Assembly (NCBI GenBank): GCA_019192515.1
Contig: JAHCMM010000179.1
Span: forward strand, 2,503 to 54,177
Source of the DNA: Cyclobacteriaceae bacterium SS2
GTDB lineage: Bacteria; Bacteroidota; Bacteroidia; Cytophagales; Cyclobacteriaceae
Length of the DNA stretch: 51,675 nucleotides
Direction of reading: 5' to 3'
Shown here: positions 8,181 to 16,345 of the stretch, piece after piece
Layout: every line of letters starts with the position of its first letter
Position numbering within the stretch: the first letter of the stretch is position 1
The notes under the pieces: model-generated
Databases searched by the model: none
Told to the model about the DNA's origin: nothing
What the model saw: only the letters and a program-made list of their open reading frames with translations
Position numbers and translations under genes: made by a program

Positions 8181-11100
8181 ATGAACATCACGGAATTATC
8201 GATTAAGCGTCCAAGCCTGATGGTGGTAGTGTTTACCATACTTACCTTTCTTGGATTGCTTGCTTACACCACACTCAACTATGAGTTGTTGCCCAAGTTT
8301 TCGCCTTCGGTATTAAGTGTATCTACTTTGTATCCCGGTGCTTCGCCGAGTGAAGTAGAAAACTCCGTTTCGCGTAAGATAGAAGATGCCTTATCCTCAC
8401 TGGAGGGAGTAGATGAAATTACGACCACCTCTATGGAGAGTGTCTCAGTTGTCACCATCGAATTGAGCAATAGTGTAGATGTGGATGTTGCGCTTCAGGA
8501 TGCACAGCGTAAAGTAAACGCAATCCTCAACGAACTACCGGATGATGCGGAGATACCTGCACTCAACAAGTTCTCGTTGGATGATCTACCCATTTTGAGA
8601 CTAGGAGCAACAGCCAGGATGGATGCAGGGCAATTCTATACTGTTATTGATCAACGGATTAAGCCGGTACTTTCTCAAGTAGAAGGAGTGGCAGAGATTA
8701 GAATTGTTGGTGGTCAGGAACGTGAAATCCGCATAAACATCGATCAAAATAAACTGGACGCTTATAATCTGTCTATCCTGCAGGTGAACAACATCATCCA
8801 AAGCTCAAACCTGGATTTTCCTACAGGTAAAATAAAGGGGGATGAGCAGCAGGTGTTGATCCGGGTGGCTGGAAAATACAAGTCACTTGATGATCTTAAG
8901 AACCTGGTTATAACCACTGCATCAGATGGAACATTGGTGAGGCTGGAGGATGTGGCTGAGGTACAGGATGCCCTGAAAGAAGCTGAAAAACTTACCCGAG
9001 TAGATCTGAAGCCTGCCATTGGCTTGGAAATTGTCAAGCAATCAGACGCGAATGCTGTGGCTGTGAGCGAAGATGTAAGGGCCTCTTTGGCAAATTTGGA
9101 GACCCTTTATGCAGGCAATCAGCTGCAATTTGATGTGGCCCAGGATAGTTCTGAATACACGCTTGAGGCAGCTGATGGGGTCATGCATGACCTCGTGTTG
9201 GCTATCATCCTGGTAGCTGCGGTTATGTTGCTTTTCCTTCATAGCATGAGAAATGCACTGATCGTAATGGTTGCGGTTCCTTTGTCGTTGATCGCTACAC
9301 TGATAGGCGTAAGCGTGATGGGATTCACACTCAACCTGATGACCCTTCTGGCCCTGTCGCTGGTGGTTGGTATTCTTGTGGATGATGCCATTGTGGTGTT
9401 GGAAAATATCTACCGACATATGGAGATGGGAAAAAGCAGGCTTCAGGCTGCTATTGATGGAGTAAAAGAGATTTACTGGACGGTAATATCCATTACCCTT
9501 GTGTTGGTAGTAGTTTTCTTACCTATTACCCTGGTTGATGGTTTGATCGCTAATATTTTACGACAATTCTCTCTTGTGGTAGTGGTCTCGGTACTTCTTA
9601 GTTTGCTGGTGTCTTATACCATCATACCACTTTTGTCATCCCGATTTGGGAAGCTGGAGAAGCTGACCAGTAAGACGCTCTATGGTCGTTTCATCCTTGG
9701 CTTCGAAAAACTCCTGGATCAGTTTTCGACCTGGATCAATGGTATTCTGGACTGGGCTTTAGATCATAAAACCGTAACATTGATGATTACCGGGGTATTG
9801 TTGGTCGCATCTGTAGCATTGGTGCCCCTTGGTTTCATTGGAAGTGAATTTGTCTCACAGGGAGATCGGGGTGAGTTTATCATGCAGATAGAGATGCCCA
9901 AAGATGCCACGCTGGAGCAAACTAACCTGACTACCCGTAAAGCGGAGGAATTTCTTCATGCACAAAACTATGTGAGCTCCTTATTCACTACCGTTGGTCA
10001 GACCAGCGACGGGATGACTTCTTCTGGCACTGCTTACAAGTCGGAGATTAACGTGAAAATGGTGCCTCAGGATGAAAGGGATGTGTCCAGTGACATTTAT
10101 GCTGTTCAGATGAAAAATGCGCTTGAGGCTAATATTCCGGGAGCAAAATTCAAGTCGACGCCCTTGAGTATCCTGGGTACTGCTAACCGTGCTCCGATAG
10201 ACATCGTGATCAAGGGTGCTAATCTCGATAGTGTAATGGCTGCGGCAAACGAAGTGCTGGCTGAGGTGAAGCAGATTGACGGAACAATGGAGGAAAAATT
10301 ATCTGTGGAAGATGGTAACCCGGAAATCAACGTAGTGCTAAACAGGGATAAGATGAGTTCACTCAACCTGGATCTTTCTACGGTGGGGGCCACACTACAG
10401 ATGGCTTTTAATGGAAATACTGACGCCCAGTACAGAGATGGAGAATTTGAGTATGATATCAACATCAAGCTGGATGAATTCAACAGGAAGGAGATTGATG
10501 ATATACGTTCTATCGTATTGATCAATAAGTTAGGGCAAAAGGTGAAGCTGGAGCAGGTGGCTGATGTTATTCAGACTACAGGACCATCCCGGTTGGAGCG
10601 TAAAAACAGGATCACTTCGATTTCTGTTCAATCACAGGTGCTGGGAAGACCTGTAGGAACGGTGACTGCAGACATTGGTCAAAAACTGGCGTCAATGGAA
10701 CTGCCACAAGGCATCACTTACCAGTTTGGTGGAGATGCCAAAAACCAGTCAGAGGCATTTGGGAGCCTTGGTCTGGCCTTCCTGGCATCCATTTTCCTGG
10801 TTTACCTGATCATGGTGGCATTGTATGACAACTTCATTTACCCTTTGGTGGTATTGTTCTCTATTCCATTAGCCATCATCGGGGCCTTGATGGCGCTTGC
10901 GCTTTCCAATACTTCTCTGAGCATTTTTACCTTGTTAGGTATTATCATGCTAGTGGGATTGGTTGCCAAAAATGCGATTTTGGTAGTCGACTTTGCCAAC
11001 CAGTTGAAAGCAGATGGTCTAAAGACTCGTGAAGCATTAATGGAATCTGTAAAAGTGCGGATGCGTCCGGTATTGATGACGTCTATAGCGATGATCATTG

Positions 11101-11327
11101 GTATGTTGCCGATCGCACTGGCTTCAGGAGCGGGAGCAGCCTGGAAGAATGGCCTGGCCTGGGCGATTATCGGAGGGCTTACGAGCTCAACATTCCTTAC
11201 CCTGGTTATCGTACCGGTGATTTATTACATCGCTGATAAATTCCAGGAGAAAACCACCCATGTGATCCTGAAACAGATCAATAAGCGGAAAAATAAGAAA
11301 CCGGAACTTGTAGAAAGTTTGGGCTAA
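8181..11327 (+). CDS. RND multidrug efflux permease (HAE-1/AcrB type)
   Basis: The proton-driven inner-membrane pump, 1048 residues, full length for the AcrB family. Twelve membrane segments flank two large periplasmic loops. The proton-relay residues are present: Asp401-Asp402 in VDDAIVVLENIY (TM4) and Lys930 in GLVAKNAILVVDFA (TM10), corresponding to AcrB Asp407/Asp408 and Lys940. The N-terminus (MNITELSIKRPSLMVVVFTI) is typical of the family. It likely exports hydrophobic drugs or metabolites under TetR control. A hairpin terminator follows 7 bp after the stop. Confidence 0.97.
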   Translation: MNITELSIKRPSLMVVVFTILTFLGLLAYTTLNYELLPKFSPSVLSVSTLYPGASPSEVENSVSRKIEDALSSLEGVDEITTTSMESVSVVTIELSNSVDVDVALQDAQRKVNAILNELPDDAEIPALNKFSLDDLPILRLGATARMDAGQFYTVIDQRIKPVLSQVEGVAEIRIVGGQEREIRINIDQNKLDAYNLSILQVNNIIQSSNLDFPTGKIKGDEQQVLIRVAGKYKSLDDLKNLVITTASDGTLVRLEDVAEVQDALKEAEKLTRVDLKPAIGLEIVKQSDANAVAVSEDVRASLANLETLYAGNQLQFDVAQDSSEYTLEAADGVMHDLVLAIILVAAVMLLFLHSMRNALIVMVAVPLSLIATLIGVSVMGFTLNLMTLLALSLVVGILVDDAIVVLENIYRHMEMGKSRLQAAIDGVKEIYWTVISITLVLVVVFLPITLVDGLIANILRQFSLVVVVSVLLSLLVSYTIIPLLSSRFGKLEKLTSKTLYGRFILGFEKLLDQFSTWINGILDWALDHKTVTLMITGVLLVASVALVPLGFIGSEFVSQGDRGEFIMQIEMPKDATLEQTNLTTRKAEEFLHAQNYVSSLFTTVGQTSDGMTSSGTAYKSEINVKMVPQDERDVSSDIYAVQMKNALEANIPGAKFKSTPLSILGTANRAPIDIVIKGANLDSVMAAANEVLAEVKQIDGTMEEKLSVEDGNPEINVVLNRDKMSSLNLDLSTVGATLQMAFNGNTDAQYRDGEFEYDINIKLDEFNRKEIDDIRSIVLINKLGQKVKLEQVADVIQTTGPSRLERKNRITSISVQSQVLGRPVGTVTADIGQKLASMELPQGITYQFGGDAKNQSEAFGSLGLAFLASIFLVYLIMVALYDNFIYPLVVLFSIPLAIIGALMALALSNTSLSIFTLLGIIMLVGLVAKNAILVVDFANQLKADGLKTREALMESVKVRMRPVLMTSIAMIIGMLPIALASGAGAAWKNGLAWAIIGGLTSSTFLTLVIVPVIYYIADKFQEKTTHVILKQINKRKNKKPELVESLG

Positions 11328-11334
11328 TAGAAAG

Positions 11335-11368
11335 ATGAGCCGTCGGGATTTACCGATGGCTCATTCTT
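11335..11368 (+). terminator. Stem-loop terminator of the efflux operon
   Basis: A 12-bp stem (11335-11346 with 11353-11364, one G-T pair) closes a 6-nt loop and is followed by TCTTATT. It lies immediately after the RND stop codon and before the next gene's promoter region. It looks rho-independent, though the T-tract is short. Confidence 0.75.
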
Positions 11369-11393
11369 ATTAGACAAATTGAATTGGATGGAC

Positions 11394-11405
11394 ATGATTA
11401 ATCAT
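11394..11405. promoter_or_regulatory. Perfect 12-bp palindrome before the GbsR/MarR gene
   Basis: ATGATTAATCAT is a perfect palindrome 21 bp upstream of the first possible ATG (11427) of the regulator. Its placement suits an autoregulatory operator, but a 12-bp AT-rich palindrome could also be chance. Confidence 0.3.
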
Positions 11406-11474
11406 ACTTAAAAATTTCATTACTTTATGATCCCAAAAAACCAAAATGATCTATCCAATACAGAAGGTGAGACA

Positions 11475-11954
11475 ATGACAGACGAGAAAGTACAACTTAG
11501 AGAGGAGCAAATCACCCTGCTAGAAAAACTTGCAGTAGTCAATGAAAAGATGGGGCTACAACCGGCTATGGCTAAAGTACTTGCCTTACTGACGGTGAGT
11601 GATGACCCAGAGTTGAATTTTGAACAGATCATGGAAACCCTGAACCTGAGTAAGGGAGCGACCAGTCAGGCAATCAATCACCTGCTGTTGGTTAATCGCA
11701 TTGATTATAAAACCAGGATTGGAGACCGGAAACGTTACTTTTATAGCAAGATCATAGGCTGGAGAGAAAACTTTCTGGAGCAGGTCACCAAGCTAAAGCA
11801 GCTTGCCGCCATTCACAAAGAGGTGTTGGAACACAGACCCTCGGAGACAAAAGAATACAATCAAAGCATCAGTGACCTGATTGACTTTCTTGAATACCTG
11901 GCCGAAGAAACGCCGGCACTTTACGAAAGGTTTGAGAAGCGGAAGAAGGGGTAG
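11475..11954 (+). CDS. GbsR/MarR-family transcriptional regulator
   Basis: A winged-helix regulator of about 159 residues. The DNA-binding core is at MAKVLALLTVSDDPELNFEQ followed by LNLSKGATSQAINHLLLVNR, with the wing at YKTRIGDRKRYF. The helical C-terminus would dimerise. GbsR-type members control osmoprotectant or membrane-transport genes. I chose the ATG at 11475 because AAGGTGAG sits just upstream and the preceding 16 residues are polar and unlike the family. The frame is also open from an ATG at 11427. It is separated from the RND operon by a terminator, so it is probably an independent unit. Confidence 0.85.
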   Translation: MTDEKVQLREEQITLLEKLAVVNEKMGLQPAMAKVLALLTVSDDPELNFEQIMETLNLSKGATSQAINHLLLVNRIDYKTRIGDRKRYFYSKIIGWRENFLEQVTKLKQLAAIHKEVLEHRPSETKEYNQSISDLIDFLEYLAEETPALYERFEKRKKG

Positions 11955-11974
11955 TGATACCTTGCGATATTTGT

Positions 11975-12343
11975 TTATAATTCGATTAAAATAATATCCA
12001 GTTCCTTGATCTTGGTGAAGTCTTTGTCAGCAGTAATTAATGGTATGTCACTGTATAAAGCTGTAGCAGCAATGATGGCATCTGGAATTTTAAGATGATA
12101 ATCTTGCTTCAATTCAATAGCTAATTCGTTGATTGCGTCAGAATGTGGTACAATAAAACAGGTGTCAAGCATCTGTTTGACTGTTTCAATTTCTTTTTGA
12201 GTAATTCCTGGTTTACCTAATAGTTCTATTTTGGTAATAAATGAATAACCCCAGACAGTATCAATTAAGGGTTTTACTGCAGGGTGCTTACGTAGTAAAT
12301 AGATGAAAGCATTTGTATCAGCAAGAGACCTATTCCCACTCAT
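11975..12343 (-). CDS. PIN-domain (VapC-like) ribonuclease toxin
   Basis: A 122-residue PIN-domain protein. The expected acidic residues are present: Asp in LADTNAFIYLL near residue 9, Glu in TKIELLG near 40, Asp in LKIPDAIIAATA near 88, and Asp in LITADKDF near 103. PIN toxins cut tRNA or rRNA using bound metal ions. It overlaps a small upstream ORF by 14 bp, the standard antitoxin-toxin order for vapBC-like pairs, so translational coupling is likely. Confidence 0.9.
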   Translation of the reverse strand: MSGNRSLADTNAFIYLLRKHPAVKPLIDTVWGYSFITKIELLGKPGITQKEIETVKQMLDTCFIVPHSDAINELAIELKQDYHLKIPDAIIAATALYSDIPLITADKDFTKIKELDIILIEL

Positions 12344-12509
12344 TACGAAGCTTCTGTTGGTATGTCAATCCATCTTCAAAGGCAAGAGGTAATGCGCCGT
12401 AGAATTCAGAGATTGACTTTTTCTTTTTTTTTGATTTTCTGATTTTCTCTAGTGCTTTGGAAATTGCAGTAGGTTTTTCTTTTCCAGATACCTTAATTAC
12501 TTGTCCCAT
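12330..12509 (-). CDS. Small antitoxin partner of the PIN toxin
   Basis: A 59-residue basic protein starting MGQVIKVSGKEKPTAISKAL and ending TYQQKLRNEWE. It is too short for common ORF cutoffs and is easily missed. Size, charge and the 14-bp overlap with the toxin start support an antitoxin role. I do not recognise the family: the start could be a short DNA-binding segment, and the Lys-rich middle (KSKKKKKS) is followed by a toxin-wrapping-like C-terminus (SEFYGALPLAFEDGLTYQQK). The coding strand has a run of nine A, then G, then five A. Confidence 0.8.
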   Translation of the reverse strand: MGQVIKVSGKEKPTAISKALEKIRKSKKKKKSISEFYGALPLAFEDGLTYQQKLRNEWE

Positions 12510-12539
12510 ATACCCAGGATTTACATTCTCTCTAACAAT

Positions 12540-12569
12540 AACAATAAAGTTATTAATAAATTTATTGTT
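12540..12569. promoter_or_regulatory. 30-bp near-perfect palindrome upstream of the PIN toxin-antitoxin operon
   Basis: The two 15-nt halves are complementary at 14 of 15 positions. The outer arms are AACAATAAA (12540-12548) and TTTATTGTT (12561-12569), around the core TTATTAATAA. It begins 30 bp upstream of the antitoxin start and contains a -7-like TAACTTTA on the minus strand. This fits an operator for toxin-antitoxin autoregulation. Confidence 0.6.
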
Positions 12570-12645
12570 GACACTGTATTTTTAATCATAGCATGGATTA
12601 TATACTATATTTAAATGACATCTCTCCACCTCCATGGGTCTATTT

Positions 12646-13854
12646 CTACCCACCCAATCTCCCCGCAATAAATCCTGTACTCCACGCTGCCTGGAAATTA
12701 TATCCCCCTGTTATGGCATCAATGTCTAGCACTTCACCGGCGAAATACAAACCCTGAACCACTTTGCTTTGCATCGTATTCAGATCCACACCATCCAGGC
12801 TCACGCCTCCGCAGGTCACAAACTCTTCCTTGAAGGTGGTTTTGCCTTTAGCCGTGTAGATATCATTGGTCAGAATGCTGGTTAATTTATGAATGCCCTT
12901 TTTTCCCAATTCACCCCAGGGCTTGGCAGCGGGTAGGTCTGCTTTATCGAGTAGGTACAACCAAAGTCGCTCAGGCAAATCAAATAGTTTGTAATTACTC
13001 ACTGCCTTTTGAGGATGCGATTTACTCACTTCTTCAAGCAGGTGATAAACCTTTTCCTGGTTAGCTTCCCCCGCCCAGTTTACCTGAAAGGAGAAAGCAT
13101 AGTTTCGTTCGTGTAGTTCCCTTGCAGCAAATGCAGAAAGTTTTAGAATGGCAGGACCACTCATACCCCAGTGAGTAATCAGCAAAGGACCATTTGTTTT
13201 GAGTTTACTTCCCTGGAGTGAAACGATTGCATTCGGTGCAACAACACCCATCAGTTGGGTCACAGGATCTTTAGGCAGATTGAATGTGAAAAGGGATGGA
13301 ATCGGTGGCTCGATATGATAACCCAGTTCCTGCACCCAGGTAAGCCCATCTATTTTGGGAGAGCCTCCTGTTGATATAATCACCTTAGCAAACTTTTGCC
13401 GACCTGTTGAAAACTCCAATGAAATTTGCTCAGCATTAGGCTGTATGGAAAGCACAGGTTGCTGTAACTCTACCCTGATTTTGAGCTTCCTCACTTCTTT
13501 GGTCAGGCAGTCAATAATACTTTGGGAGTTATTGGATACCGGGAATACCCGACCATCTGCTTCCTCTTTTAAGGGAACCCCTCTGGATTGAAACCAATCG
13601 ATTGTATTGGTGGTATTGAACTCTCTAAAGACCTTCTTGAGCTTATTTCCCCCTCTTGGGTAGGCTTTGCAAAGCTCTGCGATGGAGGTACACCCATTGG
13701 TGACATTGCATCGGCCACCCCCGGAGACCTTGACCTTGGCCAGCACTTTACTCGTTTTCTCAAAAATGGTGACAGCAGCTTCCGGATGATGGGTTTTTGC
13801 TGAGATGGCAGCAAAGAAACCAGCAGCACCGCCTCCGATTACAGCAACTTTCAT
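12646..13854 (-). CDS. BaiN/HI0933-family FAD-dependent oxidoreductase
   Basis: A 402-residue flavoprotein. The Rossmann motif (VAVIGGGAAGFFAAISA) is at the very N-terminus. The family signature VSGGGRCNVTN is near residue 43, and the C-terminal FAD-contact segment reads YFAGEVLDIDAITGGYNFQA. Members of this family (YhiN, HI0933, BaiN) include a bile-acid reductase, but most have no known substrate, so only the fold and cofactor are firm. The start overlaps the end of the CvfB-like gene by 4 bp, so the two are co-translated. Confidence 0.92.
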   Translation of the reverse strand: MKVAVIGGGAAGFFAAISAKTHHPEAAVTIFEKTSKVLAKVKVSGGGRCNVTNGCTSIAELCKAYPRGGNKLKKVFREFNTTNTIDWFQSRGVPLKEEADGRVFPVSNNSQSIIDCLTKEVRKLKIRVELQQPVLSIQPNAEQISLEFSTGRQKFAKVIISTGGSPKIDGLTWVQELGYHIEPPIPSLFTFNLPKDPVTQLMGVVAPNAIVSLQGSKLKTNGPLLITHWGMSGPAILKLSAFAARELHERNYAFSFQVNWAGEANQEKVYHLLEEVSKSHPQKAVSNYKLFDLPERLWLYLLDKADLPAAKPWGELGKKGIHKLTSILTNDIYTAKGKTTFKEEFVTCGGVSLDGVDLNTMQSKVVQGLYFAGEVLDIDAITGGYNFQAAWSTGFIAGRLGG

Positions 13855-14693
13855 TTTTTGCGGCTTAGAGTAATCCCATCAGGTTTGATCAGGATCTTTT
13901 TCTGTTTGTACAATGCTCCGATGGCTTTTTTATATGCTTTCTTGCTGATGCCGAATGTCTTATAAATGTCCTCAGCATCACTTTTATCGCCAAGCTTCAG
14001 CGTTCCATCGCTTTCGATCAGCTTCTGATAGACCATCTCTGCATTTGGGTCATTGAAATTGGTATAACCAATTGGCTGAAGCGATATGTCTACCTTATTG
14101 TCTTCCCGGACTTTTTTCACAAATCCTTTGAGCTGATCTCCGACTTTAACGGGTTTAAAAACTTCATTCCTGAATACCATTCCTCCATAAAGACTGTTGA
14201 CAACAACAGGGTACCCAAGCTCCGTTTCCCGGTAAACCAATACTTCGACCTCCTGGCCAGGACTGAATGGTGGACGTCCTTCCTCAAACCTGTTTTCGAT
14301 TTTACTGCTGGCGTACAGTCGGCTCGTTTTATGATCCAGGGAGAGTTGTACTACATAGCTTTCACCTTCTTCCATGGGCACAGCTTGCTCCCGGAAAGGC
14401 ACCAATAGGTCTTTTTCCATCCCCCAGTCCATAAACGCCCCAATATCTGAAGCCGATTTTACTTTCAAAGAAGCAAATTCATTGAGCAGGATCCTTGGAG
14501 TGAGTGTAGTAGCAACTTTGCGGGCTTCATGGTCCAAATACACAAATACTTTTAATTTATCTCCGTACGTGTATTTGGTGGGGCAATACTTATTGGGCAA
14601 CAAGACTTCCTCGTTGAAGGCATCTTTCAGATAGAGTCCATTATCTGTGGACCTCACAATTTCCAGTTCGCTATATTTTCCTACAGGGATCAA
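13851..14693 (-). CDS. CvfB-like S1 RNA-binding protein
   Basis: A 280-residue protein with several S1-like beta-barrel segments and a C-terminal winged helix (EMVYQKLIESDGTLKLGDKS, then KAIGALYKQKKILIKPDGI). This is the CvfB architecture; CvfB proteins bind RNA and influence virulence-factor or stress genes in other bacteria. The start is TTG at 14693, with no in-frame ATG upstream. A perfect TAnnTTTG box lies only 14 bp away, so the leader would be very short. It overlaps the downstream flavoprotein gene by 4 bp. Confidence 0.88.
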   Translation of the reverse strand: MIPVGKYSELEIVRSTDNGLYLKDAFNEEVLLPNKYCPTKYTYGDKLKVFVYLDHEARKVATTLTPRILLNEFASLKVKSASDIGAFMDWGMEKDLLVPFREQAVPMEEGESYVVQLSLDHKTSRLYASSKIENRFEEGRPPFSPGQEVEVLVYRETELGYPVVVNSLYGGMVFRNEVFKPVKVGDQLKGFVKKVREDNKVDISLQPIGYTNFNDPNAEMVYQKLIESDGTLKLGDKSDAEDIYKTFGISKKAYKKAIGALYKQKKILIKPDGITLSRKK

Positions 14694-14706
14694 TGTTTTT
14701 TTGATG

Positions 14707-14714
14707 CAAAGCTA
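14707..14714 (-). promoter_or_regulatory. -7 box for the CvfB-like/BaiN operon
   Basis: On the minus strand this reads TAGCTTTG, an exact TAnnTTTG. A TTTA about 20 nt further upstream is one base from the -33 consensus. The predicted transcript would start roughly 10 nt or fewer from the TTG codon. The rest of the 187-bp divergent gap shows only AT-rich sequence. Confidence 0.5.
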
Positions 14715-14880
14715 ATGGGTTGACGAGTAATCACTAAAGCTTGATTAAGTAGAAGTTATATTTCGATTGTATATAATAATAGAAAGTAGAAAATTCTCAA
14801 TTCATATTTGAATAATGGCTTTTCCGAAAAACTTACTTAAAGGAAGCTAGTCATTATTAACGAGTGTGAAACTTAAATCA

Positions 14881-16317
14881 ATGAAAAACAACAGAAGAGA
14901 TTTTTTAAGGCGAGCTAGCGTAGCAGGAACGGCTTTGATGGCAGGAGTGGGACAATCTCAAGCAAATTGCCCACAGTTTTCACGTGTGTCGGGCCAAAGG
15001 TTCAATATGAATGGCTATGCAGCACCAAAGCTGGATACAGTGAGAATTGGGATCATTGGTGTGGGCAGTCGTGGATCAGGTACCCTTCGTCGGCTAGCTG
15101 GTATCGAAGGGGTAGACATCAAAGCCATCTGTGACATTGCGCCTGAGAGAGTCAACGAATCCATTAAATCTATTAAAAAAGAGTTTCCTCAGTACGACCC
15201 GCAGGGTTATACACGTAAGGATGATTGGAAAAGAGTGTGCGAACGCGAAGACATAGACTTGATATATACGGCCACTCCCTGGGGCCTTCATACACCTATT
15301 GTAGTCTATGCTATGGAAAATGACAAGCACGCATTTACAGAGCTTCCTGTTGGTATTACAATTGATGACTGCTGGCAGGTAGTTGAGACCTCTGAGCGGA
15401 CAAAAAAACATTGCTACATGGAAGGAAGTGATTGTTCTGATGGGATATCTGCGGTGGTATTGAATCTGGCGAGAAATGGTTTTTTTGGAGAGGTTATCCA
15501 TGGAGAAGGAGCCTACATTCATGACAGAGTATCTGATACACAAACAAGATGGGTGCGAGACAAACAAAATAATGATTGGTTTGGATACAGGCCCTGGAGA
15601 TTGAAGGAAAATGTAAACCGAAATGGCAATCTCTATCCAATCCATGGTTTAGGACCCGTAGCTCAAATAATGGGCATCAACTCTGGAGACTCAATGGACT
15701 ACCTCGTTTCAGTTTCTGGTGACGATTTCACCATGAAGCACAAAATGGCTGAGCTTGCTGAAATGGATGAATATTACAAACCTTATGTGGGTCTTGATTT
15801 TAGAGGCAATATGAATACAACCATCATCCGGACCAAACTGGGCAAGACCATCATGTTGCAGCATGATATCAGCTCACCAAGACCTAATGTTCGATTCAAT
15901 ATGATCAGTGGGACTAAGGGCATGTTTTGTCAATACCCTTATCCGGCAATTGCCATGGGTCATGATTGGATGAATGCTGAAGAGTTTGATTCATTGGTAA
16001 AAGCCAACAAGCCCGAGATCACTAAAAAATTTAAAGATAGGGTTCAAACGGCAGAAAAGGTAAGCAAGGGAAGGTCCTATGAAAGGGTAACAGCAAGTGA
16101 CTGGCGTTTGATTGATTGCTTAAGAAATGGACTTCCATTGGATAAGAGTGTATACGATGCTGCTTTATGGAGTTCTATTACACCGTTGAGTGAATGGTCT
16201 GTTGATCGAGAGGGAGCATCTGTGAAAGTTCCAGACTTTACCGATAATTCATGGAAGACCAATAAGCCAGGTATGGATCTGTCTATTAATGAAGGCGGAA
16301 CTACGGGACTTTTGTAA
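14881..16317 (+). CDS. GH109-like Gfo/Idh/MocA protein, exported
   Basis: A 478-residue NAD-dependent enzyme with an N-terminal Tat-type signal (RRDFLRRASVAG). The Rossmann motif VRIGIIGVGSRGSGTLRRL follows. The usual Gfo EKP is replaced by TELPVGITIDDCW, as in GH109 alpha-N-acetylgalactosaminidases (EVPAA-like). Other GH109 hallmarks are FGEVIHGEGAYIHD and YPIHGLGPVAQIMGINSGDS. GH109 enzymes cleave glycosides through transient oxidation by bound NAD. The ATG at 14881 was chosen over a GTG at 14866 because it directly precedes the signal. The segment MEGSDCSDGISA deviates from the GH109 ENCCY motif, so specificity may differ. It is first in a three-gene run. Confidence 0.9.
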   Translation: MKNNRRDFLRRASVAGTALMAGVGQSQANCPQFSRVSGQRFNMNGYAAPKLDTVRIGIIGVGSRGSGTLRRLAGIEGVDIKAICDIAPERVNESIKSIKKEFPQYDPQGYTRKDDWKRVCEREDIDLIYTATPWGLHTPIVVYAMENDKHAFTELPVGITIDDCWQVVETSERTKKHCYMEGSDCSDGISAVVLNLARNGFFGEVIHGEGAYIHDRVSDTQTRWVRDKQNNDWFGYRPWRLKENVNRNGNLYPIHGLGPVAQIMGINSGDSMDYLVSVSGDDFTMKHKMAELAEMDEYYKPYVGLDFRGNMNTTIIRTKLGKTIMLQHDISSPRPNVRFNMISGTKGMFCQYPYPAIAMGHDWMNAEEFDSLVKANKPEITKKFKDRVQTAEKVSKGRSYERVTASDWRLIDCLRNGLPLDKSVYDAALWSSITPLSEWSVDREGASVKVPDFTDNSWKTNKPGMDLSINEGGTTGLL

Positions 16318-16345
16318 CAAGAAACAGAAGACGAAGTAATCTTAA

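Noticed and set aside
10106-10525. 139-codon minus-strand open frame inside the RND pump gene
   Set aside because: It is antisense to a strongly conserved pump segment, its translation is low-complexity Ser/Leu/Ile-rich, and it has no family match; it is a shadow of the real gene.
15094-15645. 183-codon minus-strand open frame inside the GH109-like gene
   Set aside because: The plus-strand frame holds the conserved Rossmann and GH109 motifs; the antisense product shows no recognisable domain.
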